A stretch of 52,953 nucleotides of DNA from the IMG/VR virus record IMGVR_UViG_3300031565_000046, positions 1-52,953 of that record. One strand, 5' to 3'. Position numbers and translations under genes: made by a program. The notes under the pieces were generated by a model, which saw nothing but the letters and a program-made list of their open reading frames with translations, searched no databases and was not told the origin of the DNA. Below are positions 29,341-38,996 of this stretch, piece after piece. The number at the start of each line of letters is the position of its first letter. The first letter of the stretch is position 1. This stretch comes from a virus.

Positions 29341-30234
29341 ATGTCTAAGGGAAATACAAATACATATGGTAACAAGAAGGTTAACTTTCCGTACCAACAA
29401 AGCGTTTTATTATTATTAGGTGCGTTAGAGAAGGCAGCCACGGCATCTGCGTCAGGTCTTGCTCAAGAATCTACACTTATTTCTGTACTTAATGCAATTG
29501 TTGCATCTGATCAAGATATAGAAATTTTATTAGTAAGAGATACAGGAAACGGAGATAAAGTTGTTCAGCAAATAACTAATTACGAAACTGGTGTACCAGT
29601 AGTAATATATAAAGATGTTAATGGAGCACTTTACATACCTGTTGGTCCTTTAGAATATTTAGATCCTTCTGCAGTATTGAATTTAATTCTTACACAATTA
29701 CAAGTATTAAATGCAGGTGGTCAATTGTTAACTGAAGCTACATTTACAGCTGAAGATTTTGCAACGGAATCTACATTAGGAGTTGTTAATACTAATCTTA
29801 GTACTATAAACACTAATGTACAATTAGGCAATATAGTACTTGGGAATTTACTTACTACATTAGCTACTGAAGCTACCTTGTTAGACGTTGAAACAGCTAT
29901 TGATACAGTTAAATTAGACACTGCCAATCTCGATGTAGCACTTTCTACAAGAGCATCTGAAGTTACTTTAGCTGCTGTAAATACAAAATTAACTTCAGTA
30001 GTAAGAACTCCTTCTTTACAAAGAATATCAGGAGTAGCTGCTGCAAGCATAGCTGCGGGTGCAAGATCAGCATCCTTCTTTAACGCGGGACTAACTGATG
30101 CCACTGTAGCAGGAGGTACACTTAAACCAGGAGAATCAATTTCTTTTGATGCAGGTGGACAAGGAGATACTTTAGGAGCTATTCCTTATGTAACAATAGC
30201 AACAGGAGACTTAGTGATAACTACAATAACTTAA
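29341..30234 (+). CDS. Virion or fibre protein, Ala/Thr-rich
   Basis: 297 residues from the ATG at 29341 (MSKGNTNTYGNKKVN); the longer frame begins inside a terminator. Contains repeated heptad-like segments (TEATLLDVETAIDTVKLDTANLD, read in parts) typical of trimeric phage fibres. The C-terminal 65 residues are Gly/Ala-rich beta structure. First gene of the tail fibre block. Confidence 0.65.
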   Translation: MSKGNTNTYGNKKVNFPYQQSVLLLLGALEKAATASASGLAQESTLISVLNAIVASDQDIEILLVRDTGNGDKVVQQITNYETGVPVVIYKDVNGALYIPVGPLEYLDPSAVLNLILTQLQVLNAGGQLLTEATFTAEDFATESTLGVVNTNLSTINTNVQLGNIVLGNLLTTLATEATLLDVETAIDTVKLDTANLDVALSTRASEVTLAAVNTKLTSVVRTPSLQRISGVAAASIAAGARSASFFNAGLTDATVAGGTLKPGESISFDAGGQGDTLGAIPYVTIATGDLVITTIT

Positions 30235-30237
30235 GAT

Positions 30238-31344
30238 ATGGGAGGATTAACTGATATAAAACAATTATTACCTAAAAATGTATATGATGCAGCAGTAGGA
30301 GCTAATAGCCCTAGTGCGTCTAATGTATTTGCTACTATATCTGATTTGTCAGGTGGTGGTGGTATTTATGGTGGTTCTGGCTCAACACAAATAGGAACTA
30401 CTGTTGTTACTATGGCTGCCACAGACGTTGTTCGATTTGACTCATTGAATGGTCCACAAGCTGGTTTATTTACAATAGATGCTGTTAATAATAGAATAGG
30501 TGTTAATATAGCAGCTCCTGGTTATGCATTCCATTTAGGAAGTGGTGATGCTTATTTTCAAAATGGTAATGTTGCTATTGGAACAACTCCTACATTAGGA
30601 TATAAGTTATACCTTGCTACGGATAATACGGATGGAAATAATCATAGGGGTCAAAGGATTGTATTAGGTGGTGATAGCGTAACAGCAGCAGCACAAATAT
30701 CAGGACTTGAGATTAGAACATTAAACACTAAAACTGCTGCAGGTACAAATAATTATAGATTTATAGATATTAATGCTACAGGTGGTGCAACACAAGGAAC
30801 ATATAATTTATATGGTATGCGTGTTAAATTAGATGCTTTTTCTAATTTAGGTACCGCTACTATTAATAAATACATAGGTGAATTTGTAGATGGCACAGAA
30901 GGTTTAGGTAAAGTATTGAGTGATGTTACAGGTGGTGGTCTGGCAAGATGGGTTGATCCAAATACTTTAGTTAGTACTCCTGCTCTTAGTACAGTACTTG
31001 CTACAGGAAATACAACAGGAGCTAACAACTTAGTTATAAGTACAGGACAAAGAATTGTATATAACAATAGTACTTTTAATAGTGAAATAACAACTGCAAC
31101 ATTAACAAGTGATAGACTTATTACTTTACAAGATGCTGATGGTACAGTAGCTTTATTGAGTGATATAACAGGAACAAACTCTGGTACAAATACAGGAGAT
31201 CAAAATTCAGGAACAACATTTATAATAAGTAATGATAATACACTAAGAACAATAAATGCTAATTCAATCAATGGTGCTTCATTAAGAGATTTAGTTTGTA
31301 CATTAATAAGAGATTTAAACACAGCAGGAGTTTTAACAGTATAA
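30238..31344 (+). CDS. Tail fibre protein
   Basis: 368 residues. It contains NNRIGVNIAAPGYAFHLGSGD and GNVAIGTTP, the turn-rich repeat seen in phage and prophage tail fibres of Bacteroidota, and a Ser/Thr/Gly-rich C-terminal half. Three bases after the previous gene. Probably a distal receptor-binding or neck fibre. Confidence 0.75.
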   Translation: MGGLTDIKQLLPKNVYDAAVGANSPSASNVFATISDLSGGGGIYGGSGSTQIGTTVVTMAATDVVRFDSLNGPQAGLFTIDAVNNRIGVNIAAPGYAFHLGSGDAYFQNGNVAIGTTPTLGYKLYLATDNTDGNNHRGQRIVLGGDSVTAAAQISGLEIRTLNTKTAAGTNNYRFIDINATGGATQGTYNLYGMRVKLDAFSNLGTATINKYIGEFVDGTEGLGKVLSDVTGGGLARWVDPNTLVSTPALSTVLATGNTTGANNLVISTGQRIVYNNSTFNSEITTATLTSDRLITLQDADGTVALLSDITGTNSGTNTGDQNSGTTFIISNDNTLRTINANSINGASLRDLVCTLIRDLNTAGVLTV

Positions 31345-31348
31345 TATT

Positions 31349-32548
31349 ATGGGACAATTAGGAGATATAAATGTTAATGTAGATGTTTACACAGCTTCAG
31401 AAACAGATGTTCAATTACAGAACAGTGGTAAGTTTTCTGGTACAGCAGCTGGAACTGATACATATACAATAAGTTTTACACCAGCAGTTACAAGTTATGC
31501 ATCAGGGCAAAGATTCTTTGTAATCTTTACTAATGCTAATACAGGAGCTTCTACTATAAATGTAAATGGATTAGGAGCAAAAGCTCTTACTAAGAATGGA
31601 TCCGTAGCTTTAGCTTCAGGAGATATTGCTGCTGGTCAAGCTTATGTTATTTCTTATGATGGAACTAGATTCCAGATCTTAGGAAAAATAAGTGCTGGCG
31701 GAGGCGGAACAGTAGCAACAGCTGCTGAACTTAATACAGGAACTGATAATATCAAATATGCTTCACCTCTTGCCTTAGAGGGAAGTAAGTATACAAATCA
31801 ATCAGGTTCAAAAATATATGCTACAGCAGCAGGAACAAATACTTATACTGCAACATTAACACCTGCTATCATAGCTTATACTACAGGACTAGTTGTCAAT
31901 ATTTTATTTACTGATGCTTCTACAGCGGCAGCTACTTTAAATTTAAACGGACTTGGAGCTAAAGCAATAAAAAGAAATGGCTCTAAAGCTACTAAAAGTG
32001 GAGATATATTAGCAGGGCAATGTTTTAGTTTAATGTATGATGGTACTGACTTTCAAATGCTTGGTAGAGTTACTACTGATTGGAGTCCTACAGCATTAAG
32101 CTTAGGTGATGGTATAAGAAATGGAGCAACAGCATCTTTAAATGCAGGAGCAGGGATTTATATTACTTTTGATGCATCATCAGATGATGAAATTTTATAT
32201 AATGTTGCTTTAGATAGAAACGGAGTTCCTTATGACGGTTCAAATATTGATGTTAAATTATATTGGATGAAGTTTGGAGCTTCAGGAGGAACAGTTGGAT
32301 GGGAATTAGATTATGCTTTTGTTAATTTGGGTGATGATGCTTACACAGCAGTAGATGGAACTATAACGAATTTTGTTAATGTAACAGCTTTAGCTGATCA
32401 AACATTAACAAGCACTGTAGTTGGAACAATTAGTGGTCCAGCAGGAAGTAAAATTCTACAACTTACATTAAGAAGAAACTCTACAGGAGCAGGAGCAGAT
32501 TCTTACAATGGTGATGCAGAACTTTATGGTTTTAATTTAGAAAAATAA
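31349..32548 (+). CDS. Tail fibre protein with tandem beta domains
   Basis: 399 residues. Two copies of a domain of about 90 residues: TAAGTDTYTISFTPAV ... INVNGLGAKALTKNGS and TAAGTNTYTATLTPAI ... LNLNGLGAKAIKRNGS. This domain is frequent in phage tail fibres. The C-terminal 150 residues form another beta-rich domain. Follows the previous fibre by 4 bases. Confidence 0.75.
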   Translation: MGQLGDINVNVDVYTASETDVQLQNSGKFSGTAAGTDTYTISFTPAVTSYASGQRFFVIFTNANTGASTINVNGLGAKALTKNGSVALASGDIAAGQAYVISYDGTRFQILGKISAGGGGTVATAAELNTGTDNIKYASPLALEGSKYTNQSGSKIYATAAGTNTYTATLTPAIIAYTTGLVVNILFTDASTAAATLNLNGLGAKAIKRNGSKATKSGDILAGQCFSLMYDGTDFQMLGRVTTDWSPTALSLGDGIRNGATASLNAGAGIYITFDASSDDEILYNVALDRNGVPYDGSNIDVKLYWMKFGASGGTVGWELDYAFVNLGDDAYTAVDGTITNFVNVTALADQTLTSTVVGTISGPAGSKILQLTLRRNSTGAGADSYNGDAELYGFNLEK

Positions 32549-32552
32549 TATT

Positions 32553-33053
32553 ATGTTTATACAAGAACAAAACTACAATTTAAAAGGTTACTATAAGGTA
32601 ATGACACCTAACCCTTTAGGTGATGCTCATATTATTGAATATTTTGCAGATTACAATGGTGGCAATCCAACTGGATTAAAGGTTAGAGAAACAAGAACAT
32701 ATACACGTAATGCTTTTACAGGTATTATTGAAACAATAACTGTTTTTATAGAATGGATAGGTAGTGATGGTGTTAGTTCTAAAGCTAATAAAACTATTGT
32801 TAAGCATTTAGATATAGGAAGAGGAATGGAAAAAAATGAAAAAGCAAGAAAAAGATTGCTTAATCAGGCTAAAGGAGCTGCCATTCAACTTATAGGTATG
32901 GAGGCAGGTAAAACATTTATGAGAAACTTTGGTTCAGAAATGAACTTGTACGTTGAAGGAGATAGACAACCTCTTATAGATGGTATTAATAATTCTGGAG
33001 AAACACAGTTATTTAAAGATACCTTGACGGGGATCTTGGATGTAGCATATTAA
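32553..33053 (+). CDS. Hypothetical virion-associated protein
   Basis: 166 residues, not recognised. The N-terminal half is beta-rich (LKGYYKVMTPNPLGDAHIIEYF), the C-terminal half helical. Lies among tail genes, so a tail or baseplate role is likely. Confidence 0.6.
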   Translation: MFIQEQNYNLKGYYKVMTPNPLGDAHIIEYFADYNGGNPTGLKVRETRTYTRNAFTGIIETITVFIEWIGSDGVSSKANKTIVKHLDIGRGMEKNEKARKRLLNQAKGAAIQLIGMEAGKTFMRNFGSEMNLYVEGDRQPLIDGINNSGETQLFKDTLTGILDVAY

Positions 33054-33072
33054 TAATTTATAAATAACCAAC

Positions 33073-33390
33073 ATGAAAACATTTAAAAACCAACAAACAA
33101 GTATCACTATAGGAATAGATGGTACTAAAGAAGTAAAAAAAATGACATATGCTGATCTTGCAGGATTGACTCTTAATATTCCACCACATGGGGGATGGAC
33201 AAAAGATGAGATGAAGATCAGATTTAAGATTGAAGCTAAATTAGAAAAACTGAATGTAGATGAGTCAGTTGAGTTAGAGGATGCAGAATTTGCAAAGGTA
33301 TTAGATGGTTCTAATCAACCTTGGCAGTTTAAACATAAAGATCTTGTAACTTACATGGATGACTTGGAAGCATGGAATAAAGAAGAATAA
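33073..33390 (+). CDS. Hypothetical protein, 105 residues
   Basis: Not recognised. Charged, with KMTYADLAGLTLNIPPHGG and WTKDEMKIRFKIEAKLEKL. The motif AACCAAC directly abuts its ATG. Overlaps the holin gene by one base, so it may be a lysis-associated or tail-assembly factor. Confidence 0.55.
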   Translation: MKTFKNQQTSITIGIDGTKEVKKMTYADLAGLTLNIPPHGGWTKDEMKIRFKIEAKLEKLNVDESVELEDAEFAKVLDGSNQPWQFKHKDLVTYMDDLEAWNKEE

Positions 33391-33824
33391 TGAAAGAGAA
33401 ATACCTTATCATCACTGGTGAAATCATTGCATTTTTATGCATGTTTTTTATGGATTTATGGCAAGCATGTGTTGCTGTTGGTTTCCTTATTGCAGCTGAT
33501 ACATTTACTGGTATTTGGGCTGCGTGGTCCAATGGACGTAAAATAGAAGGTAGTTGGTGGGCAGGTAAAAAACACGTTGAGTCACGTAAGATGGAACGGC
33601 TTTTGACCAAAGTGATCCTTTACCCCTTGGCTCTTATTGTTGCTAAGGTAGCCGAAGCATATTTAGCTCCTGTTATTCCGTGGATAGATATTACAGCAGG
33701 TGCGTTAGCTATGATTGAGGTACGTAGTATCTTTGAAAATATTGGTAAGTTACTAGGTTTTAATTTTTGGCAAAAGATTAAACAAGCTATTATTAAACAT
33801 CAAATAGAGGAGGATAACGTATGA
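33390..33824 (+). CDS. Holin
   Basis: 144 residues with TM helices at about 5-40 (IITGEIIAFLCMFFMDLWQACVAVG in parts) and 75-105, and the Gly/Ala/Trp loop TFTGIWAAWSNGRKIEGSWW typical of the phage holin/toxin-secretion family. It should form pores that time lysis. Adjacent to a second membrane protein at 33821, perhaps an antiholin or spanin partner. Confidence 0.75.
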   Translation: MKEKYLIITGEIIAFLCMFFMDLWQACVAVGFLIAADTFTGIWAAWSNGRKIEGSWWAGKKHVESRKMERLLTKVILYPLALIVAKVAEAYLAPVIPWIDITAGALAMIEVRSIFENIGKLLGFNFWQKIKQAIIKHQIEEDNV

Positions 33825-34354
33825 GTACCGAAGAAAAAACATGGGGTAAAAAGTTTAAAGAAGCTTTTGATACCAAGACAATTGTATTAGCATTAGCTAT
33901 ATTAGCCTACGCTGGTGAGAAAGTATGGGGTTTAATAGAAGTTGGTGCTGAAGTTGAGTTTCAAAATAAGATTATCGAGGCTTATAAAGCACCTGCTGTT
34001 AAAGAAGCTGTCAAGGCTGAATTTAAAGCTAACATTATTGATCCTGCTATATTGGGAGAAGTGTTAGCTTCACCTGAAGTACATGACTTCTCTAAAGAAG
34101 CCGGTGATAAGATTGAGAAGAAGATTGTTGCTGATGTACTTAAGGAAGACAGCACTAAGATAAGTCTTGTCTCTGGGTTAGGACAGAAATCTGGTATACG
34201 AGATGAAGTAATTATGGATAAAATGGCTACATTATTGAAGGCTTGGGATAAAGGAGAAATTATGACTAAAGATCAAGCAGATACTTACATTAAGAAAGCA
34301 TTGAAGAAAAACATTAAAACAAGTGCGTTAAAGCAACCTACAGCAATATTTTAA
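33821..34354 (+). CDS. Membrane-anchored helical protein next to holin
   Basis: 177 residues. A short N-terminal basic part, a hydrophobic helix (TIVLALAILAYAGEKVWGLI, about 19-38), then a long charged helical region. Overlaps the holin stop by 4 bases. It may assist lysis (spanin-like or antiholin); no motif decides. Confidence 0.55.
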   Translation: MSTEEKTWGKKFKEAFDTKTIVLALAILAYAGEKVWGLIEVGAEVEFQNKIIEAYKAPAVKEAVKAEFKANIIDPAILGEVLASPEVHDFSKEAGDKIEKKIVADVLKEDSTKISLVSGLGQKSGIRDEVIMDKMATLLKAWDKGEIMTKDQADTYIKKALKKNIKTSALKQPTAIF

Positions 34355-34366
34355 ATATAAAAGATT

Positions 34367-35890
34367 ATGTCACAAATAGATGATTTTGAAAGCGGCAAAG
34401 CTGCACCAGCTACGTTAACTAGAAACTATAATTCTGTATATATTCATCAGACTCCTAAAGGACCTATTACATATGTACAAAGTAGATATCCACGTGGTAA
34501 CTTTTGGGAACTTGCTAAAAATGGTGGTGGATCATTTCCTCCTGGTGTGGAAGTATTAAATGATTTAGCAGATGTTAATGCGTCAAATAATTCAGGAGAA
34601 GCTTTGGCTTACGATTCAGTTACTGGAGTATGGTCTTCACTAGAAATGTCACCAAGAGGTAATACGCTTATTGTAAGTACAAGAGGTTACTCTACTTTTT
34701 TTGGTGCAGCTAGAGAAAAATCTACTTTTCACTTTAACTCTTTAGCAGAGGCTCAGTCAGCTGCTCAAGCAGGTGATATGATCATTGTATATCCAGGAAC
34801 TTATACTAATCCTAACAACTTATGGATACCTGATGTAAACTATTACTTTTTTCCGGGAGCTACAGTAAGTAGAACATTTGGTCAAATGCTTAATTCAGCA
34901 GCAGGCGGAGAGTGTAATATTTATGGTAAAGGTGACTTTATATCTACAGCAACTATATCAGACAATTGGGATTTTCAAAATGGATGTGTGTGTAAGTTAG
35001 AAGCTAACAATATAGTTGTCAGAACTAACACTGGTTTAATATTTAGAGATACTGCAGATGTAATTATTGATTGTAATGAAATCAGAATGACATTTAGACA
35101 ATATCTAATTTACTGGAGAATATTTAGTGGAAGATCCCACATTAAAGCAAATAAGATTGTTATGGAAAATGGTGCCGGCATAGGTACCGCTAGAATCTTT
35201 ACTCAACGTGAGATTGCTGCAGAAGCTGATATTAAGGTTGAATGTCCATTTATGGAAACTTTGAGCAATCAATCTTTTGTTAGTGGTATATTTGGTATTG
35301 AGTTAACATCTCCGGGTGTTCCAAGATATTATGGTGATTTTTATGATAATAGGACTGGTGATTTAACAGATGCTACCATATATCAAAGAACTAGCCATTA
35401 TCACGAAGGTAATATTTATGTTAATCCTAATGTAAGGGCTATGAATATTGATTTTAGTATTCCTAAAGTAATTACCATGAAAGGTAATATCTATGCTTTA
35501 AATAATACTACTAGGCAGGCTATTACAACTGGAAGTGCTAATGGAGAATTAAACTTTGAAGGAAATATTTACTGCAGTAATGTAACAGCAGTAACTTTAG
35601 GTGGTAACAACTGGAAAACCGTATTTAAAGGTAATATCTTTAACACTGCTTTATCAGGTAGCGTTGTAAAAGGTATTGAAGTAAATAGTGCTACTCATGA
35701 TTTAATCATAGAATACTTTAAGGCTTATTTTGAAAATGCGCCTCATGTTGCAGGTAGTTATTCTATAACAGGTTCCAATCATAATATTAGAGTGTATGCC
35801 GATAGAGTATTAAGTAATGTGGATATAGATCCAGCAACAATTGATTTATTAACAGGAGCTGTACCAGCAGATTATCCTAATGTAATATAA
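34367..35890 (+). CDS. Tail spike or fibre with beta-helix
   Basis: 507 residues. The segment FNSLAEAQSAAQAGDMIIVYPGTYTN is the usual entry into a right-handed parallel beta-helix (pectin-lyase fold) of phage spikes. Short repeating strands follow (FKGNIFN, FEGNIYCSN, MKGNIYAL). Probably binds or degrades a surface polysaccharide, though no catalytic residues are identifiable. Confidence 0.75.
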   Translation: MSQIDDFESGKAAPATLTRNYNSVYIHQTPKGPITYVQSRYPRGNFWELAKNGGGSFPPGVEVLNDLADVNASNNSGEALAYDSVTGVWSSLEMSPRGNTLIVSTRGYSTFFGAAREKSTFHFNSLAEAQSAAQAGDMIIVYPGTYTNPNNLWIPDVNYYFFPGATVSRTFGQMLNSAAGGECNIYGKGDFISTATISDNWDFQNGCVCKLEANNIVVRTNTGLIFRDTADVIIDCNEIRMTFRQYLIYWRIFSGRSHIKANKIVMENGAGIGTARIFTQREIAAEADIKVECPFMETLSNQSFVSGIFGIELTSPGVPRYYGDFYDNRTGDLTDATIYQRTSHYHEGNIYVNPNVRAMNIDFSIPKVITMKGNIYALNNTTRQAITTGSANGELNFEGNIYCSNVTAVTLGGNNWKTVFKGNIFNTALSGSVVKGIEVNSATHDLIIEYFKAYFENAPHVAGSYSITGSNHNIRVYADRVLSNVDIDPATIDLLTGAVPADYPNVI

Positions 35891-35896
35891 TAAGAT

Positions 35897-36232
35897 ATGA
35901 ATACAAATTTAGAATTAACAAAACAACCGGGCTTCAGACAATGTGCATACATGACTGACACTAATAGTGAAATCATAGTACATAGTGAATTAGCACCAGC
36001 TAATCAAACTATATTTGATGATTTAGTTAATGCTCTAAAGACAGAGTTTGGAAATAGAACTTTAGCGAAGCCTATAACTAATACTTCAGCTAATTTAGAT
36101 ATTCTATTTGCTGTAGAAGATGCTGATATAGATGCTGCTGATTATGATACAGATGTTACTGATTTTGCAGCAATGAGTCAACCAGCACAAGATGCTATGA
36201 CTGCATTTATTAATATGGCCAATAGCTTATAA
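35897..36232 (+). CDS. Small acidic tail-associated protein
   Basis: 111 residues, Asp/Ala/Thr-rich (DADIDAADYDTDVTDFAAM). Not recognised. Its stop overlaps the next start by one base (TAATG). Could be a fibre chaperone because it follows the spike gene. Confidence 0.55.
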   Translation: MNTNLELTKQPGFRQCAYMTDTNSEIIVHSELAPANQTIFDDLVNALKTEFGNRTLAKPITNTSANLDILFAVEDADIDAADYDTDVTDFAAMSQPAQDAMTAFINMANSL

Positions 36233-36660
36233 TGAATTATACACCTTATATCAATTGGACTAAGTCAGATTTCAGTTCACATCTGAAAAATCTGGCTAAT
36301 GTTTATGATATGGGTTTACCAATTAAATCATTAATAGAAGTTGCTTTATTAGATGAGAGGTGGGATCCGCTAGTTCAGTATGATGGTTGTACTTTGGTAC
36401 AAGATGTATATCATCCTTGTTTGAGTTGTTTTATCCATGATTATTTGTGGATTACTGGGCAAGGTGGTAAAGATGCAGATTATGTGTTTCTTTGGTTAAT
36501 GCATAAAGAAGGATTGACTGAAGGTAAAGCTAAACGTAGATACCTTGCTGTCAGGTTATATTGGCTTATGTGGGCTAAATGGGCTTATCTAGGTAAAAGA
36601 AATGTTAATCCATATAGTCCTGAATTTGGGGCTGTATTAAAATATATTAAAAAGAATTAA
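36232..36660 (+). CDS. DUF1353/phospholipase-like protein
   Basis: 142 residues. HPCLSCFIHDYLWITGQGGKDADY contains a Cys-x2-Cys-x2-HD signature and a later Asp, resembling DUF1353 proteins and the Cys-His-Asp core of phospholipase A2. Such proteins occur near phage tail or lysis genes and may help breach the envelope. The assignment is by pattern only. Confidence 0.5.
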   Translation: MNYTPYINWTKSDFSSHLKNLANVYDMGLPIKSLIEVALLDERWDPLVQYDGCTLVQDVYHPCLSCFIHDYLWITGQGGKDADYVFLWLMHKEGLTEGKAKRRYLAVRLYWLMWAKWAYLGKRNVNPYSPEFGAVLKYIKKN

Positions 36661-36671
36661 ATCTAATAATC

Positions 36672-38537
36672 ATGTCAGAGATAACTAACTTAAGAATACT
36701 ATTAAAAAATAATCCTTACGCAGGATATATTATACCGCTTATTGAGCATTTGAATGATCCTACTCGTTTACGAACTGGTGGTAGAACTCGTGCTGCTAAT
36801 TGGATTAACCCTAATTTAGTGAACCCATTTGAAGCATTAGTTGCCGCAGCTATTTTGAAAAATAGATTGGAAAACTGGAATGGTGGTTATACTCCATTGG
36901 AAAGTCAAAATTATGATGTGTGTTGTTGTCCATCAACAACTAATAGTGGTAATAACTGTGGATGGTGTAAGAATCACGTAGGTTCAGCCAGTAGTTGTTG
37001 TCCTAAGTGTCCTAGCGATGGTGGATCGGCAACTGCACGTACATCACCACCTACACCAGCTAAACAAATACTTACAGATTTTGCTGCATTTGCAAATATG
37101 CCAAATCCATTTACACCAACACTATCTGCATTTGAATTACAAATTGGTGGAATGAATATGGATTTACCTAATAGTTACGTATTCTTTAATCAAATGGTTG
37201 ATGTTTTTTATGCAAATGTTGACTTCTTGAATTTCTTTAGTGTGACTTATAATGAAGGTTATTATGGTTCTTTTGTAGAAACTTTATTAGGTGGAACATA
37301 TAGAACCGGTTATAGAGTAAGTGGTTTAGATGTTAGAACTGTACGTGATGGTTCTGCTGTACCTGAGAAGTTTGCAACAACTGTTATTACATCAGGTGGT
37401 TTAACTCCAGATGTATCACCAGGAACAGAGGCTCCTTATTTTACTGTATATGGTACATTAACTTACAGAAATATTGTTTGGATTAATCCGATAGGTAATG
37501 GTTATATTCAGCCAGTGGTTGCACCTATAGGTGGTGTAACAGATCATTATGTTGAAGTAACCATGACTAATACCGATAACGGTGTTAAATTTTCTCAAGA
37601 ATTAGAAGCTCAATTGGGAGCTGCGGCAGATACTTTCTTAGGGGCTGTTACACGAATCAATAATGTGGTTACTATAAATGCTGCATCAAGTGAGTCAGTA
37701 ATGGGTACTTTTGATTTTAGTACTCCAGCTACTTCAGCACCGGGTTGGTTATTTGATTATGTGCCTTATGTTCCAGCAAGTGGTAAAAGAGAAATAACAG
37801 CTATTGACTACTTGTATTCTAGCATACGGGATCTAGCGGGTAAATATTTTGTATTATATGACGGAACAGACTCTCATTTGTTTTATTACCAAGTAAACGG
37901 AGTTTTAGTAGATCCTGCAACATTGGGTTTTGCTTATGATTTTGCTCATGCTGTTAATGTAGTACGTAACTGCTTAGATGCACAAGGTAATGAACGTCCA
38001 TGTCCAGAAGCTAATGCTGAGATACAACGAATCACAGACCTTGTTGTTTTAGGCACAGGACTATTTATTTCTATTGGTCATGACGGTTGTTGTGATGAAC
38101 CTGGGCAACCTTGTCCGGAATGGCAGAACTGTTTGACTTCAGGATTTGCTACAGCAACAGCTAAAGAATCTACAGACTCATTTGGTGGAACTGTTCAGAT
38201 TGGTCCAGCTAATCAAGTTACTGAATTAATCGCTCCTTATAGTGGTACTAATTATGGTGGAAACTATGTAACGGATACCGATTACGTAAATGCTTACAAT
38301 AGCATTGTTGTTCCTGCAGAAAGAGCTAATGGTAATTTTATTGGTTATTTAAAAGCAGTGAGTGCTGGTAATGAATGTGTACCTAAGTGTAAATGTGAAA
38401 AACCTGAGTGTATTGATACTGATACAGGAAGTTTACTTTTACGTAGTACTTTCCCTGCAGTAACTACACAGTTAGCATTTAATAGACCAGCTTCTCCTTA
38501 TGCTGTTGTAAAGGAAGATCGCTGTAAGGATTGTTAA
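36672..38537 (+). CDS. Large Cys-rich virion protein
   Basis: 621 residues. It has two Cys clusters: near residues 83-113 (CCCPSTT, CGWCKNH, SCCPKCP) and at the C terminus (CVPKCKCEKPEC, EDRCKDC), plus CCDEPGQPCPEWQNC in between. Between them are beta-rich domains. Such a Cys load is rare in phage tails and suggests metal or disulfide knots. Probably the last tail gene before the terminator at 38557. Confidence 0.6.
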   Translation: MSEITNLRILLKNNPYAGYIIPLIEHLNDPTRLRTGGRTRAANWINPNLVNPFEALVAAAILKNRLENWNGGYTPLESQNYDVCCCPSTTNSGNNCGWCKNHVGSASSCCPKCPSDGGSATARTSPPTPAKQILTDFAAFANMPNPFTPTLSAFELQIGGMNMDLPNSYVFFNQMVDVFYANVDFLNFFSVTYNEGYYGSFVETLLGGTYRTGYRVSGLDVRTVRDGSAVPEKFATTVITSGGLTPDVSPGTEAPYFTVYGTLTYRNIVWINPIGNGYIQPVVAPIGGVTDHYVEVTMTNTDNGVKFSQELEAQLGAAADTFLGAVTRINNVVTINAASSESVMGTFDFSTPATSAPGWLFDYVPYVPASGKREITAIDYLYSSIRDLAGKYFVLYDGTDSHLFYYQVNGVLVDPATLGFAYDFAHAVNVVRNCLDAQGNERPCPEANAEIQRITDLVVLGTGLFISIGHDGCCDEPGQPCPEWQNCLTSGFATATAKESTDSFGGTVQIGPANQVTELIAPYSGTNYGGNYVTDTDYVNAYNSIVVPAERANGNFIGYLKAVSAGNECVPKCKCEKPECIDTDTGSLLLRSTFPAVTTQLAFNRPASPYAVVKEDRCKDC

Positions 38538-38556
38538 TCATAAACTATTTAAAGAA

Positions 38557-38588
38557 AGCATCATCTAATTAGGTGATGCTTTTTTTTG
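38557..38588 (+). terminator. Terminator after the Cys-rich virion gene
   Basis: AGCATCATCT-AATT-AGGTGATGCT stem (one bulge or wobble) and eight T residues. Confidence 0.85.
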
Positions 38589-38623
38589 CTCCATAAACTA
38601 TTTAATGTTTAAACATTTTTTAT

Positions 38624-38631
38624 TACATTTG
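38624..38631 (+). promoter_or_regulatory. -7 element TACATTTG
   Basis: Right after a terminator and 27 bases before the ATG at 38659, with AAACCAACA at 38640. It decides the start of the next gene, since the longer frame would begin upstream of transcription. Confidence 0.65.
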
Positions 38632-38658
38632 TTTATTATAAACCAACAATATTTAAAG

Positions 38659-38994
38659 ATGGATAACGAACCAAACATGGATCAGGAAAAAACACTTGAC
38701 CCAAATGCTCAACAAGAACTATCTCCTGAAGACTACAAAAAGGCCAGAGAGAATGCTATAAAGCATTTGAAAGGTGAAATCACTTTTCTAAAGGTGGAAG
38801 ATGAATACCAAAGATTACTTGCTGATATAGAAGAAAGTAAAACACGCAGAATTACTATGATTATGCAGCGTGCTCGTTTTTATGATAAGCAGGAACAACC
38901 AGCACCTAACGAAAATCCTGATATGGTGGCACCAGTGGACACACCTCCATCAGATGAAGTTAATAAAGGTCCACGCAAACTCAAAAAAGATTAA
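38659..38994 (+). CDS. Charged hypothetical protein
   Basis: 111 residues from the ATG at 38659 (MDNEPNMDQEKTLDP). Helical, charged, with a Pro-rich C-terminal part. First gene of the packaging/head unit. Not recognised. Confidence 0.6.
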   Translation: MDNEPNMDQEKTLDPNAQQELSPEDYKKARENAIKHLKGEITFLKVEDEYQRLLADIEESKTRRITMIMQRARFYDKQEQPAPNENPDMVAPVDTPPSDEVNKGPRKLKKD

Positions 38995-38996
38995 TT

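Noticed and set aside
29263-29341. Longer N terminus for the fibre gene at 29341
   Set aside because: It would begin with TTG within the terminator stem at 29249-29277.
38605-38659. Longer N terminus for the gene at 38659
   Set aside because: The extension contains the TACATTTG promoter element and the AAACCAACA motif.
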